From Enterococcus sp. DIV0212c (GTDB taxonomy: Bacteria > Bacillota > Bacilli > Lactobacillales > Enterococcaceae), in assembly GCF_017377505.1 (NCBI RefSeq), contig NZ_JAFREN010000004.1, forward strand, positions 62,001-126,000: a DNA stretch of 64,000 nt, given 5' to 3'. The position numbers and the translations under genes were made by a program. The notes under the pieces are model-generated. The model saw nothing but the letters and a program-made list of their open reading frames with translations. It ran no database searches and was not told the DNA's origin. The number at the start of each line of letters is the position of its first letter. Within the stretch, counting starts at the first letter, position 1. Of the stretch, positions 52,492-62,921 are shown piece by piece.

Positions 52492-52875
52492 TTACGCCTC
52501 CTCAGATTCTTCGCAGAATGTCTTATATTCGGCAGCTGTTAATAGCTCTTCAGTTTCTTCAACGTTCTCCACTTCGATTAACCATGAATCCAAAGGTGCT
52601 GAATTGATCAACTCTGGACTGTCCATCAGTTCTTCATTGATTGCAGAAACGGTACCAGTTATTGGAGAATACGCTTCTGAAACGGCTTTAACAGATTCAA
52701 TATCAGCGAATGATTCTCCTTTTGTGACTTCATCACCTTCATCTGGAAGATCGATAAAAACAATATCACCTAGCTGATCCTGCGCGTAATCAGACAATCC
52801 TATTTTCACTTTGTCCCCATCAAAAAGTACCCACTCATGTGATTTTGAAAATTTCATTTCTTCTGCGTTTGCCAT
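52492..52875 (-). CDS. gcvH: Glycine cleavage H protein
   Basis: 127-aa lipoyl carrier. The lipoylated residue is Lys63 in ESVKAVSE, in the usual beta-hairpin. The start MANAEEMKFSKSHEW follows AAAGGGGAC; the frame is open seven codons earlier but without a better site. Needs lipoate attachment enzymes, which are not in this window. Confidence 0.97.
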   Translation of the reverse strand: MANAEEMKFSKSHEWVLFDGDKVKIGLSDYAQDQLGDIVFIDLPDEGDEVTKGESFADIESVKAVSEAYSPITGTVSAINEELMDSPELINSAPLDSWLIEVENVEETEELLTAAEYKTFCEESEEA

Positions 52876-52897
52876 AATAAATGTCCCCTTTTTCAAA

Positions 52898-53983
52898 TTA
52901 TTTTTTTATAAATGGTAATGCTACGACTTCAGCTGCAATTTTCTTGCCCCTGACTTCTACTTCAACAGGTGAACCAATTTCTACAAAGCCCTTCTCAACT
53001 AATGCCATTGCACAAGCTTTATTAATAAACGGACACATTGTACCTGAGGTTGTTTGTCCAATTTTCCTTTCATTAAAATAAACATCCGCGCCTTCACGGA
53101 CAATTCCTCGTTCGGTCAATTCTAAGCCGATTCGAGTAATTTTGGGTTCGCCTTTGTCATTCAGTGCTTTTTTACCTATAAAATCTGCTTTTTTCATTTT
53201 GACTGCAAAAGCTAAATCTGTTTCAAAAGGTGTGATCTCTTCATTCATTTCGTGCCCATAAAGCGGCATGCCTGCTTCTAAACGTAACGTATCACGAGCA
53301 CCTAAGCCACAAGGAATAATGCCGTATTCTTTGCCTGTTTCCAATAAGATACTCCATAATTTGATACCATCTTCAGCCTTACAGTACAATTCATACCCAA
53401 ATTCTCCTGTATAACCCGTACGTGATAAAATACAAGTTACGCCGCCAACATTCGCCTCTTCCGTGAAACTATAATATTTTTTAGGTATTTCTGCTGCTGG
53501 AGTCAATTTTTCAATAATTTCTTTTGCATATGAACCTTGTAGAGCAAGTTGAGCAAAGTCATCTGACTGATCTGTACATTCAACTTCACCGAATAAATGC
53601 TGTTTCATCCACGCAATATCTTTCTCTTTATTTGCTGCATTGATCACTAATAAATATTTTTCCTCATCACATTTATACACTAATAAATCATCAATCACAC
53701 CGCCATTTTCATTACACATTAACGTGTATCTGACGCGGCCTATTTCTAAATTACTAAAATCATTTGTTAACAAATACTGCAAATTCGCCAAGGCATCTTT
53801 TCCTTCATATACGACTTCACCCATATGGGAAACATCGAATAATCCTACTTGATTCCGAACAGCTAAATGTTCTTTGATCACACCGCCATCTTTGTATTGG
53901 ACAGGCAGAGTGTATCCTGCAAACGAAACCATTTTCCCGTTTGCTAAAAGATGTGCATCGTATATAGGTGTTTTTAAATCCAT
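52898..53983 (-). CDS. gcvT: Aminomethyltransferase (glycine cleavage T protein)
   Basis: 361-aa folate-binding protein that releases ammonia and forms 5,10-methylene-THF from the aminomethyl arm of GcvH. HLAVRNQVGLFDVSHMGE is the N-terminal signature; also LSRTGYTGEFGYEL and GLGARDTLRLEAGMPLYGHE. First gene of the operon gcvT-gcvH-gcvPA-gcvPB-lpdA, directly after the glycine riboswitch. Confidence 0.97.
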   Translation of the reverse strand: MDLKTPIYDAHLLANGKMVSFAGYTLPVQYKDGGVIKEHLAVRNQVGLFDVSHMGEVVYEGKDALANLQYLLTNDFSNLEIGRVRYTLMCNENGGVIDDLLVYKCDEEKYLLVINAANKEKDIAWMKQHLFGEVECTDQSDDFAQLALQGSYAKEIIEKLTPAAEIPKKYYSFTEEANVGGVTCILSRTGYTGEFGYELYCKAEDGIKLWSILLETGKEYGIIPCGLGARDTLRLEAGMPLYGHEMNEEITPFETDLAFAVKMKKADFIGKKALNDKGEPKITRIGLELTERGIVREGADVYFNERKIGQTTSGTMCPFINKACAMALVEKGFVEIGSPVEVEVRGKKIAAEVVALPFIKK

Positions 53984-54064
53984 CTTTTTTACTCCTTTGC
54001 TTCTTCGTATTTTGAATCTGTTTTTAGTAATTTTTTAATGACCCCTCCAAGTCATAAAAGTATA

Positions 54065-54109
54065 TAAAAACAGAGGAGCGGGCATCTGAAAAAAATGCCT
54101 GCTCCTCTG
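54065..54109 (-). terminator. Riboswitch-controlled terminator of the gcv operon
   Basis: 15-bp stem (54095-54109 with 54071-54085, one mismatch) followed on the minus strand by five T. It lies right after the second glycine aptamer, so aptamer folding can decide between termination and reading on. Confidence 0.9.
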
Positions 54110-54110
54110 T

Positions 54111-54282
54111 ACAAAACCTGAGAGATTCGTCTTCGATTTGAAGAGTTGCTCCTTCGGTGCTTTCGCTTTCCAGAGTGATGTCCAATTACGGTCCTTTGTA
54201 CCTGAGATCTTCATAATCAATCGTTTGCGTCACTTGATTATTTATTCCTTCGGTGCTATGACTAGTCTCTCCCGTAATTTTC
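54111..54282 (-). promoter_or_regulatory. Tandem glycine riboswitch
   Basis: Two aptamers in series. Aptamer 1 (about 54192-54282) has GGGAGAGAC, CACCGAAGGA and CUCAGGUACAAAGGACCG. Aptamer 2 (about 54111-54187) has GGACA...CUCUGGA, GCACCGAAGGAGCAA and CUCUCAGGU. These are the conserved gcvT-type motifs in the correct order. Glycine should raise gcv expression by preventing the terminator. Confidence 0.95.
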
Positions 54283-54316
54283 TTCCATCTAATCTAATTT
54301 TATATATCTGCAATAC

Positions 54317-55309
54317 TTAGTCTTTTTTAGTTATTGAATAATAGTGTTGTTCTTTTTTTAAATCAAAATATTGAGGTGCAGAACTATCCAGTATGCCTTC
54401 GATTAATGCTAGTCTTTGAATCATACGATTCTCATATAAATGAATATACATTACTTTTTCTTTGCTGTCATAGGCGCTGGTATATTGTGTATACTGTATA
54501 TCTTTATCATTGCTAACTTTAACAACACCTTTAGGGATATCGAAACTGTTTAGAATATGAAAAATTTGTTCAACTGCTAAATCATCACTGACCGATTCTG
54601 AAAAGTGTTTTAAATAGGTAGCTCGAACAAATCGTGATTGCGGTGTAAAATCCCCTGGAATTCCCCGTAAACCTGAGCCTTTTCCATTTGAAAAAACATG
54701 CAGATCTTCCAACTGAATATCTGGTGCTATCTGATCACTAAGTCCCACATAATTTTGAAGATTAGTTAAATGCCAATCAAATTTAGGGCTATTGGTAAAA
54801 ACACCTACAGGATTGTCATAAATCTCATATCCTCCATCAACAGAAGGTTCAACAACTACTGAACATCCAGATTCATCTTGAAATACATAATGTTGTGGTA
54901 TCCCAAAAAAGTTATCCACGATTGCTACCGCCGTATCTTGATTTACTCGCTCTTTAAGCTCTTCAACGGAAGCATAATTCGTTAATGCGTACGTCACAAA
55001 TTCAGCGCCTGCTAATGGTAATTTATCCATCGCACGAATCTGCTCTGCTTCAATATAACGATTATAATTACCAAAGTAAAAAGAACCGCCCATCAAGCCT
55101 TTTTCATTCACGCCATCCACTAATAATGGGTTGCCTCCGACAGCTACCCCCATTGCCGCATAACGGGTTTTAAAACGATCTAAAGAAACAGCCAAATCAT
55201 AGTTTCTTGGAATAATAGCTCCGTCATACGCTAGTTCTACATTAAATTCCTGCGTTCGTCCCCAATAGCTATTTCCTTCCTTTGAAGTAATCGTAATGCC
55301 TGTACACAT
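54317..55309 (-). CDS. Linear amide C-N hydrolase (choloylglycine hydrolase/penicillin acylase family)
   Basis: 330-aa Ntn hydrolase. After Met removal Cys2 is the nucleophile (MCTGITI); other active-site residues are Arg18 (GRTQEFN), Asn in FTNSPKFDWH and Arg in SRFVRATY. Position 21, Asp in classical bile salt hydrolases, is Glu here, so the substrate may not be a bile salt. The start follows AAAGGGATG; nine codons upstream are discarded because Cys must be second. It follows an MFS transporter gene by 42 nt, likely in one operon. Confidence 0.88.
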   Translation of the reverse strand: MCTGITITSKEGNSYWGRTQEFNVELAYDGAIIPRNYDLAVSLDRFKTRYAAMGVAVGGNPLLVDGVNEKGLMGGSFYFGNYNRYIEAEQIRAMDKLPLAGAEFVTYALTNYASVEELKERVNQDTAVAIVDNFFGIPQHYVFQDESGCSVVVEPSVDGGYEIYDNPVGVFTNSPKFDWHLTNLQNYVGLSDQIAPDIQLEDLHVFSNGKGSGLRGIPGDFTPQSRFVRATYLKHFSESVSDDLAVEQIFHILNSFDIPKGVVKVSNDKDIQYTQYTSAYDSKEKVMYIHLYENRMIQRLALIEGILDSSAPQYFDLKKEQHYYSITKKD

Positions 55310-55351
55310 TTTCTCACATCCCTTTAATTTTTTCAAAAATTGAATTTATCT

Positions 55352-56545
55352 TTATTTGTTTTTTTGGATCAGCAATGTAATTGCCCCAGAAATAACGTAT
55401 GAAATACCGATAAACAAGAAAGAGCTGAAGAAGTTTCCATCTGATAATTGAACCAGTGCACCAATAATCGTTGGCGCTACAAATCCGCCAGATACACCGA
55501 TCGCATTAATTGTGGCATATTTTGCTGAAACTTCATCTGAAGGAAATATTTTTACTGGTAGACTCATAAGTGTAGCAAAAGCCAAACTAGAACAAGCCAC
55601 AGCTAAAGCTAAAAAAATCATGCTTAGTAAAAATGTTCCTACAACTGAAATCAAAATAGCAAAAAAACCTCCTCCAATCGTGGCAGCAAAAATCACTTTT
55701 TTCTCTTTGCCAACAAAAAATTTATTGACCATGAGCCCTCCAAACATTGCCGCCATCATTGTAAAAAAACCAATAATTGCAGTAACATATGCAGTTTGGG
55801 TCAACGCAAGTCCATGAGCTTCCACAAGGTACGTTGCCATCCAGCCATTAATTCCATATATTGCAGCATTAATAAAAAATGCCGCAAAAATCAAAATCCA
55901 GACATTTTTATCTTTCAAAACTTCACGAAATGAAATACTATTATTCTTTTTTAAATGCTCTTTTACTCCACCAAATTCTTTTGGAATCACCAAATACATC
56001 ATAACAGCTACAAGCATCACTGCGGCACCTAAAAAATAATACGTTTTATGCCAACCGACTTGCAACAATAATGGAGCAATCAACAACGGCCCGACAATCG
56101 CAGCAAAACCAGAAGAAGCGATCATCGTAGATTGTGCTGGTCCCCGTTTTTCTAAGGGTAATTCTTGAGAAATAAACGTACTGACAGATGCCGGATAACC
56201 CGAATGAGCAAACGATCCTGTCATAAAGCGAATGAAAATCAAGTATAATAAAGAAAAACCAAAGCCAAATAAAAAGAGGAAAATCCCCACTAAAAAAACA
56301 GAAATAATCATCATCTTTCGTGTTCCGATTTTATTAGACAAGTACCCAAATGGAATTTGAAAAATCGTATAACCTAGAAAAAAAGCACTAAGGACAAGCC
56401 CTTTTTGTTGCGGCTCAAAGCCTAAATCATTTGCAATAGTAACCAGCGACATGCCAATTGTCGTTTTATCCACATAAATACATGTGTATCCAAGAAAAAT
56501 AGCTATCAACATCCAACGAATATGTCTAGTTTCACTTTTTTCCAA
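55352..56545 (-). CDS. MFS transporter (12 helices)
   Basis: 397-aa major facilitator with twelve predicted helices. The loop 2-3 motif is GYLSNKIGTRKMM, and the FVDKT-like start (YVDKTTIGMSLV) resembles the anion:cation symporter or hexuronate/glycerol-phosphate groups. The start is a TTG about 8 nt after AAGGAG. A perfect cre site lies between promoter and start, so it is probably repressed by CcpA together with the amidase gene downstream. Substrate unknown; maybe the amide or its product. Confidence 0.85.
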   Translation of the reverse strand: MEKSETRHIRWMLIAIFLGYTCIYVDKTTIGMSLVTIANDLGFEPQQKGLVLSAFFLGYTIFQIPFGYLSNKIGTRKMMIISVFLVGIFLFLFGFGFSLLYLIFIRFMTGSFAHSGYPASVSTFISQELPLEKRGPAQSTMIASSGFAAIVGPLLIAPLLLQVGWHKTYYFLGAAVMLVAVMMYLVIPKEFGGVKEHLKKNNSISFREVLKDKNVWILIFAAFFINAAIYGINGWMATYLVEAHGLALTQTAYVTAIIGFFTMMAAMFGGLMVNKFFVGKEKKVIFAATIGGGFFAILISVVGTFLLSMIFLALAVACSSLAFATLMSLPVKIFPSDEVSAKYATINAIGVSGGFVAPTIIGALVQLSDGNFFSSFLFIGISYVISGAITLLIQKNK

Positions 56546-56562
56546 CTAATCACTCCTTTTTA

Positions 56563-56576
56563 AGAAAGCGCTTTCT
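56563..56576. promoter_or_regulatory. cre site upstream of MFS/amidase operon
   Basis: Perfect 14-bp palindrome AGAAAGCGCTTTCT, 18 nt before the TTG start. A TTGACT -35 lies upstream on the minus strand (about 56608-56613). A roadblock or repression site for CcpA. Confidence 0.75.
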
Positions 56577-56711
56577 ATATATAATTATGCTTGTTATTTT
56601 GGAAAAGTCAATAACTCATTTCAATTATTATACATAAAGTCGCAATAAATATTTTTTCCTACTTATTTTGAGGAACTCCTTATCAATCATTCTTTTGAAA
56701 TGGATACAACT

Positions 56712-56756
56712 AAAAAGCAGGAAAGCAAATTCATCCTATTTGCTCCACCCGCTTTT
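56712..56756 (-). terminator. Terminator of tatD-rnmV-rsmA
   Basis: Stem AAAAGC.GG..AGCAAAT with its complement and a 6-nt loop, followed by T-rich sequence on the minus strand, 24 nt after the rsmA stop. Confidence 0.8.
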
Positions 56757-56779
56757 AGCTAAATTTATACTGCTCTATG

Positions 56780-58271
<1,492 letters not shown>

Positions 58272-58275
<4 letters not shown>

Positions 58276-59042
58276 TGGTCTAACCTGAACAAACGGTGAG
58301 CATTCTTTGTTGTTTGTTGTGCGATTTCTTCAAACGGAACTTCACGAAGTTCTGCGATTTTTTCCACTACATAACGAGTATAGCCTGGTTCATTACGTTT
58401 GCCTCGATAAGGAACTGGTGCTAAATACGGTGCATCTGTCTCAACTAATAAACGATCTAAAGGAACAACTTTAGCAACTTCTTGCACTTCCCATGCTTTT
58501 TTAAAGGTCACAACACCGCTTAGAGAAATATGCATGCCCATATCTAAAAATTTTGCCATCCACTCAGGATCCCCACTAAAGCTGTGCATGATCCCACCAA
58601 TATCACGGATATCTTCTTCTTTTAAAATCTTGTAGGTATCTTCCATCGCATCTCGAGTATGAATACTGATGGGTAGATTCATTTCTTTGGCGATTGCGAT
58701 TTGACGTCGAAACACACGATCTTGGACTTCCTTAGGATCTTCCATCCAATAATAATCTAAACCAATTTCACCTAATGCAACCACTTTGGGTGTTGTTAAT
58801 AATTGCTGCAGCTTTTTTTCGATATCAGGCGTATAGCTTCCTGCTTCGGTTGGGTGCCAGCCGATGATACTTTGGATTTCTTTATATTGTTGGCTAAGTT
58901 CTAGAGACTTTTCGATCGTCGGTGTATCAAAACCAACCACCGCCATCTCTGTGACACCTAACTCTTTAGCACGTTCGATTGTTTCTGGAATATCTTCATT
59001 AAATTGTTCTGCGTTTAAATGGGTATGAGAATCAAAAATCAA
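58272..59042 (-). CDS. tatD: TatD family metal-dependent DNase
   Basis: 256-aa TIM-barrel hydrolase. Metal ligands in [36 protein letters not shown] and [12 protein letters not shown]. subtilis YabD holds the same place before rnmV. Likely 3'-5' exonuclease on DNA, inferred from E. coli TatD. Confidence 0.95.
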
Positions 59043-59129
59043 GTAAACCCCTCCTCTATCTTCTATACTTTATCACATTTTAACCAAAATCTGAATGGAC
59101 AGCACTGATAAATTATCAGCTTCTTATTA

Positions 59130-59158
59130 TTGCATTATCTTAAAAAATAGCTTATACT
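59130..59158 (+). promoter_or_regulatory. Promoter of helD
   Basis: TTGCAT (59130-59135), 17-bp spacer, TATACT (59153-59158). A 15-bp palindrome CTGATAAATTATCAG sits just upstream (59105-59119), between tatD and helD, and could be an operator. Confidence 0.75.
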
Positions 59159-59194
59159 ATTCGGTCACGGCAATTCATGTCAGGAGGAACCTAT

Positions 59195-61369
59195 ATGTCC
59201 AATGATCGTACACAAGAAACCCATCATTTACACCAGATTTACCAAGAATTAAGCCAAGCAAAAGATACCTATCAAACCGCTATTGATGAAGTCAACACCA
59301 CAGGAAAATCGGTGCTGGACCAATTTAGTGGTGATACCAAACTAAATTTTGATAGTTACTCAGATAACCTAGAGACTTTTGCCATGATGGAAATGAAAAA
59401 TAGAGAAATCGATCAGTTAAACATTCAAAATGCGACTGCTGCTAAGCAATTAGAAAAAGTCGAACGACTACTGAAAGTTCCTTATTTTGGAAAAATCGAT
59501 GTAACGTTTTTAGATGCCGATTCTGATCGTGATGTTTTTTATATCGGTATGAATGATTTTACCAACCTAGAAGGTGAATCACGAATCTATGACTGGCGTT
59601 CACCGATTGCTTCCCTCTTTTATAATAATGTTTTAGGCGACAGCAGTTACCACGTTAATGAAATGAAAATTCCCGTTACATTGAATTTAAAAAGACAGTT
59701 GATTATTGAAGAAGATCGTTTGCTCAACTTTTTTGATACTAGTCTTGCGATTCAAGATGATATTTTACTGCACTCATTAGAAGCTGATTCTTCTCAGTAT
59801 ATGAAAGATATCACGACAACAATTCAACAAGAACAAAATGAGATCATTCGTGACGAAAGCCATCCCTTGCTTTTGGTTAATGGGATTGCAGGGAGCGGAA
59901 AAACTTCGGCGATCATGCAGCGAATTGCTTATTTACTTTATAATCATCGGAGACAAATTACTGCCGATGATATTTTACTGCTCTCTCCTAATTCGACCTT
60001 TATTGATTATATTTCTCAAGTATTACCCAATTTAGGTGAGCGTAATCCTTTGAATTTAACGTTGTTGCAGTTTCTTAAATTTACCTTTCGTGAAAAAGCA
60101 CCTATCGAAAGTGAGACAGCTTATTTCAATCGGATCACTGCAGAACAAGTGAATGCCCAACAAAGAGTGATTCAATCACAGAAATTTGTTGCGTTCATTC
60201 AATCTTTTCAAGATGCATCTTTGATTCAACAATCATTATTTCAACCAATCTTATTCAAACGTAAGCCGATATTTTCTGCTGAATTGATTTTTAATTTATA
60301 TCAAGAAACCCCAACGACTTTATCAATCAGGGATCGACTTTCAGCGACGAAAGAAAAATTATCAAGTTTGTGGAATCGTTATTTGATCAAACAATCAAAA
60401 TCTAAACAAATGATCGATCAGATGCAAGACTTGACTGAAGCCGAACAGTTACGCTATTTTGACACAACATTTGCGGAAGAAGATGAGGAACAATTAACCG
60501 AGTTTGCACTTCAACGGTTGCAGCAAAAATACCGCAAAGTAGTGGATGCGATCGCTGATTTTGCTTGGTTTGATCAATGGTTGCTTTTTGAGGCATTGTA
60601 TCAGCATTATCAACAAGATACGTATGAAAGAACAACGGCTGCTTACACAGCTGATGAAGTGGTGGTCTTATTGCTGATCAAAGATACCTTTATTGAAGAT
60701 TTATCGAATCGACAAATGGCCTTTATTTTAGTGGATGAAGTACAAGATTATACAGAAGCCCAAATTCTCTTATTGCTTAAATTATTCCCACAAGCAAACT
60801 TTACTTTAGCAGGAGATGAAAATCAGGCGATTTTTAATACATCGATCAGTTTTATGAATCTAAAAGAGTTATTATCTGCTTCTAGCCGTTCGGTTACGTC
60901 TTATCAGTTATTAAATAGTTACCGCTCAAGCAAAGAAATCACACAGCTCTTTCAAACTTTAGTGACAAATCATGAGAAACTCAAGATTGTATCGATCCGA
61001 AAAGATGGTGAGAAACCAGCGTTTATTTATTGTAAAGATCAAGAAGCATACCTAGATACCCTGACTTCACTTTTGGATTCATTAACACAAGCAGAAGATA
61101 CTGCGGTTATTACAAAAACAGCAGCAGAGGCAGAATTATTGAAACAACAGCTTCTACAAAAAAATAGTGCGATTGAGGCTCAAATTCTTTCGATCGATAT
61201 GGCTAAAGGACTTGAATTTGATAATGTGATCATTCACGATCCTTCAACATCCCGTTATGGAACAACCGAAAGAGAGAAGAAAATTCTTTATACGGCGATT
61301 TCTCGTGGAATGAAACAAGTGTTTCTGCCTTATGTTGGAGAGCTTTCTGAATTGTTTAAGCTGGAGTAA
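59195..61369 (+). CDS. helD: HelD-type RNA polymerase recycling ATPase
   Basis: 724-aa SF1 (UvrD/Rep-like) ATPase. The N-terminal helical arm (about 1-110) is followed by Walker A GIAGSGKTSAIMQR (about 229-237), Walker B ILVDEVQDYTE (about 510), the SYRSSKEI motif and LYTAISRGMK near the end. HelD proteins pull stalled polymerase off DNA. The start is the ATG after CAGGAGGAACCT. Monocistronic with its own promoter. Some Firmicutes have two HelD copies; which class this is needs a search. Confidence 0.92.
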   Translation: MSNDRTQETHHLHQIYQELSQAKDTYQTAIDEVNTTGKSVLDQFSGDTKLNFDSYSDNLETFAMMEMKNREIDQLNIQNATAAKQLEKVERLLKVPYFGKIDVTFLDADSDRDVFYIGMNDFTNLEGESRIYDWRSPIASLFYNNVLGDSSYHVNEMKIPVTLNLKRQLIIEEDRLLNFFDTSLAIQDDILLHSLEADSSQYMKDITTTIQQEQNEIIRDESHPLLLVNGIAGSGKTSAIMQRIAYLLYNHRRQITADDILLLSPNSTFIDYISQVLPNLGERNPLNLTLLQFLKFTFREKAPIESETAYFNRITAEQVNAQQRVIQSQKFVAFIQSFQDASLIQQSLFQPILFKRKPIFSAELIFNLYQETPTTLSIRDRLSATKEKLSSLWNRYLIKQSKSKQMIDQMQDLTEAEQLRYFDTTFAEEDEEQLTEFALQRLQQKYRKVVDAIADFAWFDQWLLFEALYQHYQQDTYERTTAAYTADEVVVLLLIKDTFIEDLSNRQMAFILVDEVQDYTEAQILLLLKLFPQANFTLAGDENQAIFNTSISFMNLKELLSASSRSVTSYQLLNSYRSSKEITQLFQTLVTNHEKLKIVSIRKDGEKPAFIYCKDQEAYLDTLTSLLDSLTQAEDTAVITKTAAEAELLKQQLLQKNSAIEAQILSIDMAKGLEFDNVIIHDPSTSRYGTTEREKKILYTAISRGMKQVFLPYVGELSELFKLE

Positions 61370-61390
61370 TTTTTCAAGATCACACAGTAG

Positions 61391-61434
61391 AAAAAACGTG
61401 GATGCCTTTAATTCTTTGGGCATTCACGTTTTTA
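61391..61434. terminator. Terminator of helD
   Basis: Stem AAAACGTG.ATGCC with complement around an 11-nt loop and five T on the plus strand. Confidence 0.85.
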
Positions 61435-61578
61435 ATTACTGTTTATTATCAATTGTTTATTTAACTAAATCTTAAAAACATCCGCCTAAAAGACAGACTT
61501 TAGCCCGATGTTTTTTCTCCTATTCAGCAGTAAACTTAATTCCAATCTGATTTTCAAATTGATAGGAGTGAGTGCTAT

Positions 61579-62169
61579 TTGAAAAATTTCTTTGAAGAAT
61601 CTGACTTTCTAAAATCTACGATCCAAAAGAACGTAACGATTCAAAGAAAACCACAAGTCAATACGGTCTGGCACTGGATTTTACTGATTCTCTTTGGTTT
61701 ACTAGCTTACGGAACTATGACTCAGCAATTTATTCTAATTGCGATTTTTGTTGCCCTTGCAGCTATTGTAAAAGGACCATTGATGATTTTATGGGGTGCT
61801 ATTTATTCAGTTTTGATCGCTTTTTTTCCACCGTTAGGAATCGTGTTGTCTATCCTATTTTTCTTAATAAACCTTGGAACTATAGCAAAAAGTTGGCGGA
61901 TTTCCTTAACAAGTGCTTATTTTTATTTAGTGCCTCTCATCGGCGGCATCCTTCGAACTGTCGTAAAAAATGAACCTACGTATGCTGTTCTGATTTTTGT
62001 TGCTCTTAGTATATTAGGGCTGCATTTTTTACTTAACTGGTTATACAAAAACAATAGTTTGAGTCGAACTTTGACTTGGTCGATCATTAGCGTACCTTAT
62101 GCGATATTGATCCTATTTTTACCGACTCGTTTCCGTAAGTTTAAATCAAATAAAAAACTAAAATTTTAG
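61579..62169 (+). CDS. Membrane protein of unknown function
   Basis: 196-aa protein with a soluble N-terminus of about 30 residues and six predicted helices, ending in a Lys/Arg-rich tail (RFRKFKSNKKLKF). The start is a TTG after AGGAGTG. I do not recognise the family. The 209 nt before it contain the helD terminator and AT-rich sequence. Monocistronic, with a terminator-like hairpin after it. Confidence 0.7.
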   Translation: MKNFFEESDFLKSTIQKNVTIQRKPQVNTVWHWILLILFGLLAYGTMTQQFILIAIFVALAAIVKGPLMILWGAIYSVLIAFFPPLGIVLSILFFLINLGTIAKSWRISLTSAYFYLVPLIGGILRTVVKNEPTYAVLIFVALSILGLHFLLNWLYKNNSLSRTLTWSIISVPYAILILFLPTRFRKFKSNKKLKF

Positions 62170-62212
62170 TAGATACTCCAACGAAGTATAGAAAAAGGTG
62201 AGTTGGATAAAC

Positions 62213-62278
62213 GGTGGGAACAGAAGCTATCCCTGATTATTTGTCGGGATTAAACACTTCTGTCCCACCCTCATTTTT
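62213..62278 (+). terminator. Terminator-like double hairpin
   Basis: Outer stem GGTGGGA.CAGAAG/CTTCTG.CCCACC (62213-62269) encloses a second small stem with CCC/GGG. Five T follow on the plus strand. Confidence 0.7.
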
Positions 62279-62282
62279 CTGA

Positions 62283-62786
62283 TTATAACTCAATCCAATA
62301 TCTCTGAATCATTTCTCCTTCAATCAAATATTCATCAGATAAAATACCACCATTTTTCTGGATTGTTTTTTGTGAGCCTATATTCTTTTTATCACACGTA
62401 AGCATTACTTTAGAGAAACCACGTTTGTGAAAAATAAGTAGAGCTTGTGCAAGTATCCAATTCGCATATCCCTTTCTTCTTTCGGAAGGAACAATTCCGT
62501 AACCAATATTCCCACCGATTTGTAGCAGTTTATCTGTTAATTCATATCGCAACTGAACAGCGCCAACCAACTTTCCTTCTACTTCAAGAAACAATGTATC
62601 TGCTGGAACAAACGAATTATTGATAGTACTTTTATCTTTTTTCAGTTTATTTAACCATTCTTGAAAAGTAAGCCCATTTAAATTAGCCGATGTTGGCGTT
62701 ATTTGAGACACTCCTGAAGCTATCCATTCATTTATAAAATCTGAGTAGCGTTGTTCATCTGCTAACGTTAATTCTTTTAAAAGCAC
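62283..62786 (-). CDS. GNAT family N-acetyltransferase
   Basis: 167-aa acetyltransferase. GYGIVPSERRKGYANWILAQALL is the acetyl-CoA region (given here in parts: IVPSERRKGYANW), then LTCDKKNIGSQKTIQKNGG. The GTG start follows TGGAGGGAA; an ATG 30 codons upstream would read through the neighbour's terminator. The substrate is unknown. Confidence 0.8.
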   Translation of the reverse strand: MLLKELTLADEQRYSDFINEWIASGVSQITPTSANLNGLTFQEWLNKLKKDKSTINNSFVPADTLFLEVEGKLVGAVQLRYELTDKLLQIGGNIGYGIVPSERRKGYANWILAQALLIFHKRGFSKVMLTCDKKNIGSQKTIQKNGGILSDEYLIEGEMIQRYWIEL

Positions 62787-62844
62787 TGCATTCCCTCCAT
62801 TTTGAATCATTATACCTAAATTCTTTAAATCTGAACACATTGCT

Positions 62845-62907
62845 AAAAAAAACGATGTTCTCTCCATGCTAACCAAATCTAAGATTTGAGCACAAAAAAC
62901 ATCGTTT
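62845..62907 (-). terminator. Terminator of the lipoprotein-like gene
   Basis: Stem AACGATGTT/AACATCGTT (62851-62859 with 62899-62907) with a long loop that overlaps the next gene's upstream region; six or more T follow on the minus strand. Confidence 0.75.
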
Positions 62908-62921
62908 CTTTTACTTTTATT

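Noticed and set aside
54035..54220. 61-aa minus-strand ORF upstream of gcvT
   Set aside because: It lies wholly in the glycine riboswitch and its terminator, whose RNA motifs are certain.
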